Of a stretch of 64,000 nucleotides of DNA, positions 33,570 to 43,164 are shown in pieces. Origin of the DNA: Alphaproteobacteria bacterium (GTDB taxonomy: Bacteria; Pseudomonadota; Alphaproteobacteria; SMXP01); the NCBI GenBank assembly GCA_028285305.1, contig JANQPV010000009.1, forward strand, positions 62,001-126,000. Reading direction: 5' to 3'. Numbering within the stretch: position 1 is the stretch's first letter; the number at the start of each line of letters is the position of its first letter. The translations under genes were made by a program, and so were the position numbers. A model generated the notes under the pieces. The model ran no database searches. It was not told the DNA's origin and was given only the letters and a program-made list of their open reading frames with translations.

Positions 33570-34517
33570 ATGAATTGGGCACTCATTCCGTTCGACTGGA
33601 ACCAGGCGCGGGCGTTTCTTGCAACGGCGGAAGAGGGGTCGTTGTCTGCGGCCTCTCGGGAGCTCGGGCTCACCCAACCCACCCTCAGCCGTCAGGTGGC
33701 CGCGCTGGAGCAGTCTCTCGGGGTTACTCTGTTTGAACGGATCGGCCGGTCGCTGGCGCTGACCGATGCGGGACGAGACTTGCTTGACCATTTCCGCGAT
33801 ATGGGCGAAGCGGCCCATCGGGCCTCGCTGGCCGCCCAGGGCCAAGCACAAGGGATAGAGGGCACGGTTCGGATCACCTCCACGAATACGCTGGCCACGT
33901 ATCATCTTACGCCAATTCTTGCCGAGTTGCGGCGGGAGGCGCCAGGCCTCGAGCTTGAAGTCATCACCTCGAATCAGACCCGAGATCTGATGCGCCGGGA
34001 AGCGGACATTGCGATCCGCCACGCCCGCCCTGAACAGCCGGACTTGATCGCCAAACTTATCGGCGAGTCAGAAGTGGGCTTCTATGCTGCGAAATCCTAT
34101 CTCGACAAGATTGGACGCCCACGGACCAAAGACGATCTAGCCCATGCGGATTTTATCGGTTTTGAAACAGCCGAGTTGATGTTGCCGACCTTGCAGGAGA
34201 TGGGATTGCCGCTCAGACGAGAAAACTTTCGTATCTCTACGGACAGCGGCACCGTGATGCTGGAATTGATGCGGCAGAATTTGGGGATCAGTTTCATGTT
34301 AAAAGAGGATGCGGAATTGTTCGATGATATTGAGCTCGTGCTTGCGGACCTTGCGCCGATCCCTGTACCCATATGGTTGGTCACCCACCGCGAGCTGCAT
34401 ACCAGTCGGCGGATTCGCCTGGTGTTTGATTTCATTGCCCGTTCCATGGGGAAACGGGATGATGGAAACACCGCGAAGCAGGATTTGGGAGATAGCTGGA
34501 CTGTTCCGTTGGATTGA
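33570..34517 (+). CDS. LysR family transcriptional regulator
   Basis: 315 residues. HTH begins DWNQARAFLATAEEGSLSAASRELGLTQPTLSRQVAALEQSLG, the textbook LysR pattern, then a linker helix and effector domain (GTVRITSTNTLATYHLTPIL). The last ~25 residues (KRDDGNTAKQDLG onward) are polar and probably disordered. It is divergent from a methyltransferase gene. The effector is unknown. Confidence 0.92.
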   Translation: MNWALIPFDWNQARAFLATAEEGSLSAASRELGLTQPTLSRQVAALEQSLGVTLFERIGRSLALTDAGRDLLDHFRDMGEAAHRASLAAQGQAQGIEGTVRITSTNTLATYHLTPILAELRREAPGLELEVITSNQTRDLMRREADIAIRHARPEQPDLIAKLIGESEVGFYAAKSYLDKIGRPRTKDDLAHADFIGFETAELMLPTLQEMGLPLRRENFRISTDSGTVMLELMRQNLGISFMLKEDAELFDDIELVLADLAPIPVPIWLVTHRELHTSRRIRLVFDFIARSMGKRDDGNTAKQDLGDSWTVPLD

Positions 34518-34935
34518 AAGTCCCGTCTCGATCCTCTCAAGAGCTACACAGACGGTTGTTGCAAATGGGTTATCCATTAAGTTCAGGCAGTTTTCGCCCC
34601 GAAAGTGACATGCAGCGAAACCATTGCACGTGTGAGTTGGGCCAAACTGATCCCTATCTTTGGTTTATGAATGAAACGCCTTATGAATAGTTGATTAAAG
34701 CGACAGCGCAGAGCAAAGGCGTTAGCCTCACTGAAGTATTGGATGCTTGTTCACAATTTACGGTTAAGGTGATGCGTGCATCTCTATGGCGGAGCAGTCG
34801 CAGTCGAAAGGACTGAATTGGCCGGCATTGCCCTGGTCTGCGCATCGTTTTTGGACTGCGGCATTTGACCAATCCTGCAATCGAATGGGCATTGTGACTC
34901 GAGACGAACAGGCGAGCGATCAAGAAGGGGCTGAG
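34518..34935. other. 418-bp gap, no gene seen
   Basis: It includes the open frame upstream of the Sel1/Hcp-repeat gene, which I do not treat as coding because the signal peptide starts at 34936. No hairpin with T-run, dyad or small gene with a ribosome-binding site was seen. Confidence 0.5.
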
Positions 34936-37476
34936 ATGAAGCGAAGACTTCCTGGTATCTTGGATATCATTTGTACCCATATTGTCCTTGCACTCATCAG
35001 TGTTCAGATTTCCGTCGCGTTCGCACAGGATACAAGCGGAATCATGCGCAAGGCCGAAGAGGCGTTCAATGCGAAAGACTATGTGACATCGCGAAAGCTC
35101 TACAAGCTGGCTTGTGATTCCGGCGATGCAACGGCGTGCTTTTGGACGGCCGAGTTCTTACGCATGGGAGAAGGTGGGGACAAGGACGAAGAACAAGCCC
35201 GGTCTTTGTATGAAAGTGCGTGCGCGCAGGGCGTTGCGAAAAGTTGCTATACTGCGGGCGCCATGCACGATCTAAACCTCGGAGGCGCTGGTGACAGGTC
35301 CCAAGCGCGCGCGATGTTCCAAAAAGCATGTGACGGTCAGAATACGAATGGCTGCAAGAAGTTGGCATTTTACTTGTACAGCGGAGAAGGCGGGGCTGAG
35401 GACAAACCGCGAGCTCGGGCACTTTATGAAGAGCTCTGCTACGATGGCAACACAGAGTCCTGTTCCAGTTTTGCCCTTATGTTGGAAAGAGGAGAAGGAG
35501 GAGACCAGGATCAAGAAAGTGCCAGGGGGCAATTTGAACTAGCGTGCAAAGAGGGCTACGCCCGTGCTTGCGCAGAGACCGGCCGCGTGTTGTTGAACGG
35601 GATTGGCGGACCTGTGGATTTGATCGGCGCTCGGACATATTACACCACCGCGTGTGACAGCGGGGTCGCATTTGGGTGTTCCGACCTCGGCTATATGCTG
35701 AATGAAGGTCTCGGTGGGCCTCGGAATGATATCCAAGCGCGGGAGCTGTTCAAAAAAGCTTGTGACAGCGATTTCGCTCACGGGTGCCTCAATCTGGCGT
35801 CCATGCTCGACAGAGGCGAAGGAGGCGCCCAAGACCAGGCAGGCGCGCGGACACTCTATGGCAAGGCTTGCGATGCGCAGCATGCTGAAGCTTGTTTCAA
35901 CTTGGCGCTTATGTGGGAGGCAGGCGACGGCGGCCCGAAAGACTTCGGTCCTGTGGGAACCCTTTTGCGGAAGTCATGCGATGGCGGCTACAAAAATGCC
36001 TGTACGCACCTGAAAAATCTAGTCGCAAGATTGGACGCCGACATCGAGCGGCTGGAGAAGGAAGAAAAAGAGGCTCGGGCGGCATATGAAAAATCTCGTG
36101 AGGCAGAAAATAAGGCGCTAGAAGAGCTAGACCGTACCCTTGAGGCGGCGGTGAGCTATTCCGTTGGTCGGCCAGAGGCCTCCCAGACCTTGGAGATCCT
36201 ATTCTCCGTGTCCTGTCACAAGTGCATTGATGAATTCGACCGGTCTCTGAGTGATCTGGAAAAACTGATTGACACGGGAGACGTGCGCGTTGACTTCACG
36301 GACGTGTCCCACATTATCGGCAGTTCCCAGCAGGGACAGATAAAGGAGGCGACGCTGAACGCAACAAGGGCGCTTCGCTGCATGGGAGATAACAGCCGCG
36401 AATCGGAATATCTGCAACGCTTGCGGGGATTCGTTCAAATGCTCAAAGACGTGGTGCCCGGTGAGGACGTCGACGGCAACAAGAGTCGGCGGTTCATCAG
36501 ATGGGTGCAGGTAAAACCTCATGAGCTGAACGCGCAATTCAATCTCAGCTCCACAGCGGATATCGGCGGCCTCTATATGACGGGCGTCGGACTTTCTCCC
36601 GAAGACTGCGAAATGGAATATTACGACGAGCTAATGGAGAAGGTGGAGAAACGGGCGCGATCTCTCAGCCTGCGCGAGGTGCCTCTCTATGTGCTTGATG
36701 GAGAAGCGCTCGAGGTTGGCACGAAACTAGGCGACATAGTTTCACTACTGAGTGATACGTCAGGCACGTCGAGAAAAAACCATAATGAAGAGACTGAAGT
36801 TGAGAATGGCGCTGAGGGGCTGGGGCGGCAAGTGGAACGGATCGCTTCCGATCTGTATGCGGATCGAATAGAGAAACGAGCTGTCGATGAAAAGGTCGAA
36901 CAGCTCGAATCTCAATATGCCGCCATTGATGACAAGGTCAAAAGACTAGAGCAAATCGCCAAGCACGCGCCCAACAATGCCGAGTGGTATTCGAATACCG
37001 GTTCTTACGGAGTGATCAGCCTGGAAGTTTGTTATGTGCTGGGATGTGATTCCCAGCGTGTTTCCCCAATGGCGGCAGCGGTCACGGCGGTCGCGGCCAA
37101 TGAATATGCGACTACGCTTGTATCTTCGGAAAATCTTTCTTCAGCATATCGCGGAAGTGACCGATTTGTTGATAAGGGTGGTCAAGAAGACCTCAGAGCC
37201 GTTTTTCGGATCAGGCGACCTGACTCTGATGTTTACTTCGTAACGTCAAAGCACGTATCGGACGAAGCGACATATACTTGGGCAGGCGCGATCCATGAAA
37301 AATTCAACAGGATCAAAGAGCGTCTCGGCGCTTATCCTCACGCCGTTGGACAAGAAGCAAAAGACTGGAATCGAAACGACCTGTTCGAAAACTCACCGCC
37401 TGTTCCATTTCACGAAGGAGCTTACAGATATTTTCAAGAAGTGGGACTAGCAAATGGAACTCAGTCATTAGAGTAG
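34936..37476 (+). CDS. Secreted protein with nine Cys-paired Sel1/Hcp repeats and a thioredoxin-like CxxC domain
   Basis: 846 residues from ATG 34936, behind AAGGGG; the frame extends 50 codons further up but this ATG opens a signal peptide ending A-F-A-Q. Nine repeats follow with exact 36-residue spacing and a C-x7-C pair each: C60/68, 96/104, 132/140, 168/176, 204/212, 240/248, 276/284, 312/320 and 348/356. This is the disulfide-stitched Sel1-like (HcpA) solenoid. A coiled coil (365-405) leads to a DsbA/thioredoxin-like region with C427-H-K-C430 and a later VPLYVLDG strand. A second coiled coil (about 680-730) and an unrecognised C terminus follow. Probably periplasmic. Confidence 0.8.
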   Translation: MKRRLPGILDIICTHIVLALISVQISVAFAQDTSGIMRKAEEAFNAKDYVTSRKLYKLACDSGDATACFWTAEFLRMGEGGDKDEEQARSLYESACAQGVAKSCYTAGAMHDLNLGGAGDRSQARAMFQKACDGQNTNGCKKLAFYLYSGEGGAEDKPRARALYEELCYDGNTESCSSFALMLERGEGGDQDQESARGQFELACKEGYARACAETGRVLLNGIGGPVDLIGARTYYTTACDSGVAFGCSDLGYMLNEGLGGPRNDIQARELFKKACDSDFAHGCLNLASMLDRGEGGAQDQAGARTLYGKACDAQHAEACFNLALMWEAGDGGPKDFGPVGTLLRKSCDGGYKNACTHLKNLVARLDADIERLEKEEKEARAAYEKSREAENKALEELDRTLEAAVSYSVGRPEASQTLEILFSVSCHKCIDEFDRSLSDLEKLIDTGDVRVDFTDVSHIIGSSQQGQIKEATLNATRALRCMGDNSRESEYLQRLRGFVQMLKDVVPGEDVDGNKSRRFIRWVQVKPHELNAQFNLSSTADIGGLYMTGVGLSPEDCEMEYYDELMEKVEKRARSLSLREVPLYVLDGEALEVGTKLGDIVSLLSDTSGTSRKNHNEETEVENGAEGLGRQVERIASDLYADRIEKRAVDEKVEQLESQYAAIDDKVKRLEQIAKHAPNNAEWYSNTGSYGVISLEVCYVLGCDSQRVSPMAAAVTAVAANEYATTLVSSENLSSAYRGSDRFVDKGGQEDLRAVFRIRRPDSDVYFVTSKHVSDEATYTWAGAIHEKFNRIKERLGAYPHAVGQEAKDWNRNDLFENSPPVPFHEGAYRYFQEVGLANGTQSLE

Positions 37477-37779
37477 TGTGTTAGTCGACGAGTCATTTTT
37501 CACAGATTTTGGCGAAAGATATCTTCAGTGCAACTCTCACATGCAGAAGCTCGCGACTGGAGCACAATTCAAAGTCTGCGGACCCCGTAAGGGGATTGCC
37601 TTTTGATGGCGACCGCATGAAAGTCGAGGCCGCGCAATCCGAAGGCTGCCGACTTGCCTCCGTTTTTGTCAGTTTCGGCGCTCCAAACGACAAAGACAGC
37701 CGACTACGCCTGACCGCCGTAGAGTGGCTCGACGGATGGCGTTTGGTTGATGCCCAATTTGCGGGGGTCGGCGTACTTG

Positions 37780-37998
37780 TTACTCAACGATCAGTGTACC
37801 GAAGGCTTTTGAATAGCCAAAATGGGAACGTAGACGGATTTCTCGCTCAACTCCAAACGCAAATTGATTGAGTACGCCAAGCCTGGTGTCTGGTGAAGAG
37901 CCGATGGACATTTGATCGGTGCGTGCCGCAAGCGCGATGAGCTTGTCTTTGCCTCCACAATAAGGATAAGTCGGTTCGGTCTTGAACGTTCCAGTCAC
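37780..37998 (-). CDS. Possible small hypothetical protein
   Basis: 72 codons from GTG 37998, whose GTGA overlaps the stop of the upstream minus-strand frame, as in coupled genes. It contains TYPYCGGKDKLIALAART but no known motif. It may instead be the out-of-frame end of a decayed gene. Confidence 0.25.
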   Translation of the reverse strand: MTGTFKTEPTYPYCGGKDKLIALAARTDQMSIGSSPDTRLGVLNQFAFGVEREIRLRSHFGYSKAFGTLIVE

Positions 37999-38348
37999 TC
38001 ATGGTCGAGATATTTTTGCAGGTCACCAAGCGCGCTAGCCTTGGACCAACGCCCGGAGCTCGCATAGTAAGAACCGCCAGAATAGACATCTCCCACCTTC
38101 GCGATCTGCGTCAGGCCGGTTTTAACATCGACGTCTTGTGGCCTGGTCCCTTCGAGCATGCGCGCCATGTGCCAGCGGCCGGATCGCGGGCTGCCATCGT
38201 CCTCTAGAAAAGCTTTGAGATAAACCGCACTACATTGCTTGCACGTCTCAAGAGTGAACTCCCACTAATCATGTTCTCCCAATCTGGCGGAATCGAAGTT
38301 CAAATGCTGTGGCTCCGACTCGAAACAGTCATGGTTCGGCTTGTTTGG
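37995..38348 (-). pseudogene. Possible amber-interrupted coding remnant
   Basis: On the minus strand a frame starting at ATG 38348 runs 28 codons (ending S-A-R-L-G-E-H-D), meets TAG at 38265-38267, and continues in the same frame for 89 codons (W-E-F-T-L-E-T-C-K-Q-C ... D-L-Q-K-Y-L-D-H-E) to TGA at 37995. Composition on both sides looks protein-like, including a CKQC motif just after the TAG. I do not recognise the family. A decayed gene is the simplest reading. Confidence 0.3.
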
Positions 38349-38492
38349 CATCTTTCGACTGGTAATACAAAGCGCCTCCAAACGGAAACGATAAGCTCCT
38401 TCCCGGCATAGTTTTCTCGATATTCCTAGGAACAGACCGGATCCTTTGAGAAATGAGTTTGCGCCGATGTTGCCATGCAGTAAAACCGCGCG

Positions 38493-40151
38493 ATGACCGA
38501 TATGCTGAATATCTCGCTTGTCCAAATGAACCCCACCGTGGGCGACTTGAAGGGAAATCTTGAAATGGCGCGGGCTGCAATCAAAACCGCGCAAGAGCAA
38601 GGCGGTGAGCTGGTTGTGTTCAGCGAGCTCTTCTTGACGGGCTATCCGCCGGAAGACCTCATCCTCAAGCCTGCCTTTCATTTGGACGCGATTACGCTGT
38701 TGGACGTCTTGGCGAAGGAATTCAAGGACGGTCCGGCGATTTTGATGCCGACGCCGTGGGTGGAGGAAGGAAAGCTTTTCAATGGCGTGGCGCTTCTTGA
38801 AGGGGGCAAGGTCTCGGCGACCAGAACCAAAGTGCATCTGCCCAATTACGGTGTGTTCGATGAGTACCGGGTGTTTGCGCCCGGTCCTATGCCCGGCCCC
38901 ATGAATGTCAATGGCGTTCGTCTCGGGGTCATGATCTGCGAAGACATGTGGGAAGAGGATGTGGCCGAGTGTCTGCAAGAAACCGGTGCGGAAATCCTCG
39001 TGGTGCCCAACGGCTCGCCGTTCAACGTCATTAAGATCGACCAGCGTATGAATCATGCCGTCGGCCGGGTCACGGAAACGGGCTTGCCCCTTGTCTACGT
39101 GAACCAGTTGGGAGGGCAAGACGAGCTCGTGTTCGACGGGGCCAGCTTTGTTCTCAATGCGGATTGTTCGATGGCGGTTCAATTGCCCGGGTGGGAAGAG
39201 GCGGTGGTCACCTCGAAATGGATCCGCGAGGGCGACGGTTGGCGCTGCGAGGACGGCCCCAAAGCCGTTCTTGAGACGGATCTTGAGGCAACCTATCTTG
39301 CGGCGGTTTGGGGGCTGAGGGATTATGTTGAGAAGAACCGCTTTCCCGGCGTCGTGCTCGGCATGTCCGGCGGCATCGACAGCGCGCTGAGCGCCGCCAT
39401 TGCGGCCGATGCGTTGGGGCCGGACAAAGTCCATTGCGTCATGATGCCGTCCAAATATACCAGCCAAGAAAGTCTTGATGATGCGGCTGGGTGCTCTGAG
39501 CTCCTGGGCGTCCGGCACGATACGATCCCCATCACCGACGCCGTGACGTCCTATGACGGGATGCTCAAAAGTGCATTCGAGGGAACCAAACCGGATACGA
39601 CCGAAGAGAACATTCAATCGCGCTTGCGTGCGGTCATTCTTATGGCGCTTTCAAACAAGTTCGGGCACATGGTACTGACGACCGGGAACAAATCCGAGAT
39701 GTCGGTGGGGTACGCGACGCTTTATGGGGATATGTGCGGCGGCTACAACGCGTTGAAAGATATCTACAAAATGCGGGTGTTCGCTTTGGCGTCTTGGCGG
39801 AACCAAAACTTGCCTAAGGGCGCATTGGGACCGGCCGGGCGGGTCATTCCTGAACGGATCATCACCAAACCCCCGTCGGCCGAATTGCGGGAGGATCAAA
39901 AGGATGAGGATTCACTGCCGCCTTATGAGCAGCTCGATGACATATTGGAGTGTCTCGTGGAAAACGAAATGGCGTTCGAGGATATCGTTGCCCGCGGCCA
40001 CACCCCTGAAACCGTGAAACGCATCGAGCATTTGCTTTACGTCGCCGAGTACAAACGCCGGCAAGCGCCGCCGGGGGTGAAGATTGGTGTAAAGAATTTC
40101 GGCCGCGACCGGCGCTATCCGATCACGAATGGGTTTCGCGACGCGCGGTAA
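38493..40151 (+). CDS. nadE: Glutamine-dependent NAD+ synthetase
   Basis: 552 residues. The N-terminal nitrilase-type glutaminase domain (1-~265) has the Glu-Lys-Cys triad in VVFSELFLTGYPPEDL, KVHLPNYGVFDEYR and GVMICEDMWEED. The C-terminal ATP-pyrophosphatase domain has GMSGGIDSALSAAIA (about 285-299). It makes NAD from nicotinic acid adenine dinucleotide, ATP and glutamine, the final step of NAD synthesis. The two-domain form and length match alphaproteobacterial enzymes. It stands alone here. Confidence 0.96.
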   Translation: MTDMLNISLVQMNPTVGDLKGNLEMARAAIKTAQEQGGELVVFSELFLTGYPPEDLILKPAFHLDAITLLDVLAKEFKDGPAILMPTPWVEEGKLFNGVALLEGGKVSATRTKVHLPNYGVFDEYRVFAPGPMPGPMNVNGVRLGVMICEDMWEEDVAECLQETGAEILVVPNGSPFNVIKIDQRMNHAVGRVTETGLPLVYVNQLGGQDELVFDGASFVLNADCSMAVQLPGWEEAVVTSKWIREGDGWRCEDGPKAVLETDLEATYLAAVWGLRDYVEKNRFPGVVLGMSGGIDSALSAAIAADALGPDKVHCVMMPSKYTSQESLDDAAGCSELLGVRHDTIPITDAVTSYDGMLKSAFEGTKPDTTEENIQSRLRAVILMALSNKFGHMVLTTGNKSEMSVGYATLYGDMCGGYNALKDIYKMRVFALASWRNQNLPKGALGPAGRVIPERIITKPPSAELREDQKDEDSLPPYEQLDDILECLVENEMAFEDIVARGHTPETVKRIEHLLYVAEYKRRQAPPGVKIGVKNFGRDRRYPITNGFRDAR

Positions 40152-40188
40152 GGGCATCCTAGCTGGTGCCGAAGTGATGAAAATCGGC

Positions 40189-40581
40189 CTATGAGCTGAC
40201 GTGGGCGATTTCAGCGATCAAGCTCGTCCAGGCTCTCTCCATGTCCTCGGTCCACTCGTCAGAGAGCAGATCTCGAACGGTGTCTCTCACGATCTCAAAG
40301 AATGCATGAAAGGTGTCTTCGGGTACGCCGTATCCGTCATGCTGCATGCGCTCGGCCGAAATAAAGGCAGGCGCCATGCGCCGCTCGCCGGCCATGTCGA
40401 GGATGCACTCGAACGTGTGTTGCAGCATGGAGCCGCGCACGCCGCCGTCCCGGTCGAGGACGAAGAGTTCTTCCATCTCCGGGAATTCTCTGAAGAGGCG
40501 CTCGTAAATGAGCGGCGTTGGATCTCCGCCGCTTTCGGAGGCCTTCTCCAGAGAAGAAAGTATGAGCTCATTTTGGGTCAT
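40189..40581 (-). CDS. Globin-like protein
   Basis: 130 residues. The C-terminal helix pattern TFHAFFEIVRDTVRDLLSDEWTEDMERAWTSLIAEI is that of globin G and H helices, and the middle has MQHDGYGV, where the histidine could be the proximal heme ligand. It resembles short single-domain globins of alphaproteobacteria. Heme binding and gas sensing or NO chemistry are inferences from the fold. It converges with nadE with a 37-bp gap. Confidence 0.7.
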   Translation of the reverse strand: MTQNELILSSLEKASESGGDPTPLIYERLFREFPEMEELFVLDRDGGVRGSMLQHTFECILDMAGERRMAPAFISAERMQHDGYGVPEDTFHAFFEIVRDTVRDLLSDEWTEDMERAWTSLIAEIAHVSS

Positions 40582-40734
40582 GGAATTGGTGTCCGTGATT
40601 AGGACGAGTGTGTCAAGCCGAGCAGCGCCTCGTCACGGTGCAGCTTGGTTGGGCCGGCCTCGAAGTTTAAACTTGGCCGTGCAAATGGTCTCCGTCCGTG
40701 ATAGTCAAAGACCACTGCCAAAAGGGGCGAAACG

Positions 40735-41259
40735 GTGCGCATAACGCTTGTTGTTATCACACTCATTTACGGTCCAATGCTCGGCTATCTGGGCTACGTG
40801 TACTATCTTGCTGTTAACGGCGGCATGGTCGGTACCTGGACAGGGGTGTGGCGCGGAGGCGGGTATGCCCACTATGAGTGGGTCATAGACCGCAGCGCCG
40901 ACGGAACCTTTAAAGGCCACTACAAGATTGCTGACTTTAAGTGCTGGGATGAAAGTGACTCTTATGAGGAAGGGGTTTGGGAATTTCGTTGGGGGCGTTT
41001 CATTGCCAAGAGTGAATTGAGTAATGGCGTTCCAAGCGATTTCGAGACCTCCTATATCTCGCTCTACTTATCGAACACGAAACATGTTTATTTGTACATT
41101 GATGAATTACGGTTTGGCAACCTGACCGTCTTCACCGCCGATCGTGTTACCTCTGGCTTTAAGCCTCGAGGTTGCGGAGCCAAGACCCATGACGGACCGA
41201 GGCCTAGGTCAAACGTAAGAGAATTCAATTTCATTTTTCGTTCCGAACCGTCTGAGTAA
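40735..41259 (+). CDS. Membrane-anchored or secreted hypothetical protein
   Basis: 174 residues, GTG start with AAAGGGG upstream. The first ~25 residues form a signal-anchor or uncleaved membrane helix. The rest is rich in aromatic residues and predicted strands (GTWTGVWRGGGYAHYEWVIDRSADGTFKGHY), resembling small lipocalin-like beta barrels of unknown function. No catalytic motif seen. Confidence 0.6.
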   Translation: MRITLVVITLIYGPMLGYLGYVYYLAVNGGMVGTWTGVWRGGGYAHYEWVIDRSADGTFKGHYKIADFKCWDESDSYEEGVWEFRWGRFIAKSELSNGVPSDFETSYISLYLSNTKHVYLYIDELRFGNLTVFTADRVTSGFKPRGCGAKTHDGPRPRSNVREFNFIFRSEPSE

Positions 41260-41416
41260 ACGCCTTAGTTTGTGCCAGAACAATAATCAAACGAGCCGCA
41301 GACCTTCAAAGCGCCTCCGACGGTCTTCAATCGTGACTGACAAGCGGGAGGGCCCAAATTCATGCATGTGAGGTTCGATTGGCTGACGTCCTATCGAACA
41401 GGGTCAAAGCTACTTT

Positions 41417-41710
41417 CTACATCTCAAGTGCTTTTATGAGAACTATGTTCCCGTCGGCGCCAGCGCGGCGATGTTCGGATATTTTTTGATACTCTGCGGA
41501 ATTAAACCAATTGAACGCCACGTCTTTTGAGGGAAACTCCAAAAGGACAGTGCGGGTATAAGGCCATTCTCCTTCCAGCGTCTCGGGCGCCTCGTCGACC
41601 GCCAGGATCTTACCGTTGTAGGTGGTGAAAATGTCCATGAAGCCCGCCTCGTACTTTGTGAATGTCTCGCGGTCCTTCATTTTCAATTGAGCGATGAGAT
41701 AGGCCGTCAT
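41417..41710 (-). CDS. DUF1330 family protein
   Basis: 97 residues, the normal size of DUF1330, a dimeric alpha-beta ferredoxin-like (Dabb-related) fold. The typical elements YLIAQLKMKDRETFTKYEAG, GKILAVDEAPETLEGEWPYTRTVLLEFPSKDVAFNWFNS and EYQKI are all present. The function is unknown for the family. AAGGAACA precedes the ATG. Confidence 0.9.
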   Translation of the reverse strand: MTAYLIAQLKMKDRETFTKYEAGFMDIFTTYNGKILAVDEAPETLEGEWPYTRTVLLEFPSKDVAFNWFNSAEYQKISEHRRAGADGNIVLIKALEM

Positions 41711-41835
41711 GGTCGATGTTCCTTTTGCTTGCGCGGTGCCTGTGCTTGGGTGATTTGTACTGATCTCATAGGCCGAACAGCGGCCGATGCCTAGTGAATT
41801 TCATCATCTTATCCAATGCTGAGAGGAAAGCAAAA

Positions 41836-42327
41836 ATGACTGACACATATGTGGTGCGGACGGCGGACATCCCGGTTGACCAGACGTTTCATTTTCAACA
41901 CCCTCTGAATGCGCAATCGGAGCTTCGGCTTTTGCCTTTGTCTGACGCCACCGGAATGACAAAATTGGGCGTCAGTATCGGACGCATTCCTCCGGGTAAG
42001 GAGGGGTTCCTGCCACATGCGCATGCCGGCCAAGAAGAGTTCGTCTTTGTCCTCGAAGGCGAGGGCGTTCTCACCGTCGACGGGGAGACAACGAACTTGG
42101 TACCCGGCGACTTTGCCGGGTTTCCCTGCGATGGGGCTGTCCATCACATCGTCAACCAAGGCAGCGTTGATCTGGTCTATCTGATGGGCGGCGAGCGCAC
42201 ATCCACAGATGTTGCCTATTTCCCCTCCATCGAAAAGAAGGGGTTTTGGGCGAACGGGACGATGCACTATGTGGACGACAAGGACGCCGCCGCGTTCAAG
42301 CCCGAAGATTTTGTGAAAACCGACTAA
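41836..42327 (+). CDS. Cupin domain protein
   Basis: 163 residues from ATG 41836, 7 nt after AGAGGAAAG; an upstream in-frame ATG lacks this. Cupin motif 1 is PHAHAGQEEFVFVLEGEGVLTVDG and motif 2 is PGDFAGFPCDGAVHHIVNQG, giving a complete metal-binding His/Glu set. The barrel is single and small. Substrate unknown; it converges on the AraC-type regulator gene that may sense a related ligand. Confidence 0.85.
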   Translation: MTDTYVVRTADIPVDQTFHFQHPLNAQSELRLLPLSDATGMTKLGVSIGRIPPGKEGFLPHAHAGQEEFVFVLEGEGVLTVDGETTNLVPGDFAGFPCDGAVHHIVNQGSVDLVYLMGGERTSTDVAYFPSIEKKGFWANGTMHYVDDKDAAAFKPEDFVKTD

Positions 42328-42330
42328 TTT

Positions 42331-43164
42331 CTAGCTCTTGATCGGGATCCAAATCTCAACGCCGCCATTGCCTGTCATGCCGTCGAACCGTTCGTCATAC
42401 AGTTCGAAATCGGGTGCTTGTGCAACCTCGTAGCCAGACTCTGGCAGCCATTTTCCCCATATGGTGCGCACGGTACGTCTGATTGTCGAAATGTGATCTG
42501 CATGCAGAAAGACGGCGTACCTCTGCGGCTTGATCTCCATATGATCAAGATCACTTGGCAAGTTTGACACATCCGCAACTTCTACGGCGGCCATGTAGTC
42601 GATCGCGCCTTCTCCGTCTCCGTTGTAGCAAATGCCGTATGAGGTGGTGCCGACTTGTCCCGGTATCGTTCCGATATGGGGTGCAAACTTCTGCCATTGC
42701 AGGGGAATGCCGGCAATGGTTTCGTCCGTATAGTGCTCAGACAAGCCGGCGACCCAAAATCGTCTGCCGGTTTCAAATCTTTCAGGCTCGAGGTTGTCCA
42801 ACAGGTCTTCGGTCAATTTTATCGGCTCCATGATTGGCAAGTGACACAAGGATCTGGATTCGCGGACTGTTTCCGGTGAAACACCGAAAACGTCTTTGAA
42901 CGCTCTTGAGAACGCCTCATGGGAGTTGTAACCCGCCTCAAGTGCGACCCCGAGAATGCTTGGGGCACCATCGCTGAGAGACTGGGCGGCAATGGAAAGG
43001 CGGCGTTGGCGCACGTACCGCATCGCGGAAATACCGACCACATATCCGAAGGCGCGCGCCAAATGGTACCGGGAGACGCCGGCGACCTTGGCGATGCTGT
43101 CAAGCGACAAGTCCATCGCCAAGTGGCTCTCAATATACCAAATTGCTTTTCCGATTGGGTCCAT
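42331..43164 (-). CDS. AraC-family regulator with GyrI-like effector domain
   Basis: 277 residues. The N-terminal AraC/XylS domain (about 1-105) has two HTH units (DLSLDSIAKVAGVSRYHLARAFG and SILGVALEAGYNSHEAFSRAFKDVFG). The C-terminal half (about 120-277) is the GyrI-like small-molecule-binding domain (ending ELYDERFDGMTGNGGVEIWIPI), as in Rob and SbmC relatives. Such proteins sense drugs or lipids. It overlaps the end of the cupin gene region tail-to-tail. Confidence 0.9.
   Translation of the reverse strand: MDPIGKAIWYIESHLAMDLSLDSIAKVAGVSRYHLARAFGYVVGISAMRYVRQRRLSIAAQSLSDGAPSILGVALEAGYNSHEAFSRAFKDVFGVSPETVRESRSLCHLPIMEPIKLTEDLLDNLEPERFETGRRFWVAGLSEHYTDETIAGIPLQWQKFAPHIGTIPGQVGTTSYGICYNGDGEGAIDYMAAVEVADVSNLPSDLDHMEIKPQRYAVFLHADHISTIRRTVRTIWGKWLPESGYEVAQAPDFELYDERFDGMTGNGGVEIWIPIKS

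Larger units (their letters stand above)
37477..38492. other. 1-kb region of uncertain coding content
   Basis: Several overlapping short frames occur on both strands, none with a recognisable domain. The most protein-like are two abutting minus-strand frames listed separately (37780-38348). A plus-strand frame 37616-37871 has plausible composition but no ribosome-binding site that decides it. The region may be decayed accessory DNA between the repeat-protein gene and nadE. Confidence 0.45.

Noticed and set aside
38265-38267. Pyrrolysine at the in-frame TAG
   Set aside because: Pyrrolysine is not expected in this kind of organism and no methylamine methyltransferase context exists; a decayed gene is far simpler.
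38265-39617. 450-codon open frame on the minus strand
   Set aside because: It is antisense to nadE, which has complete catalytic motifs; the frame shows no domain and merely mirrors the codon bias of nadE.
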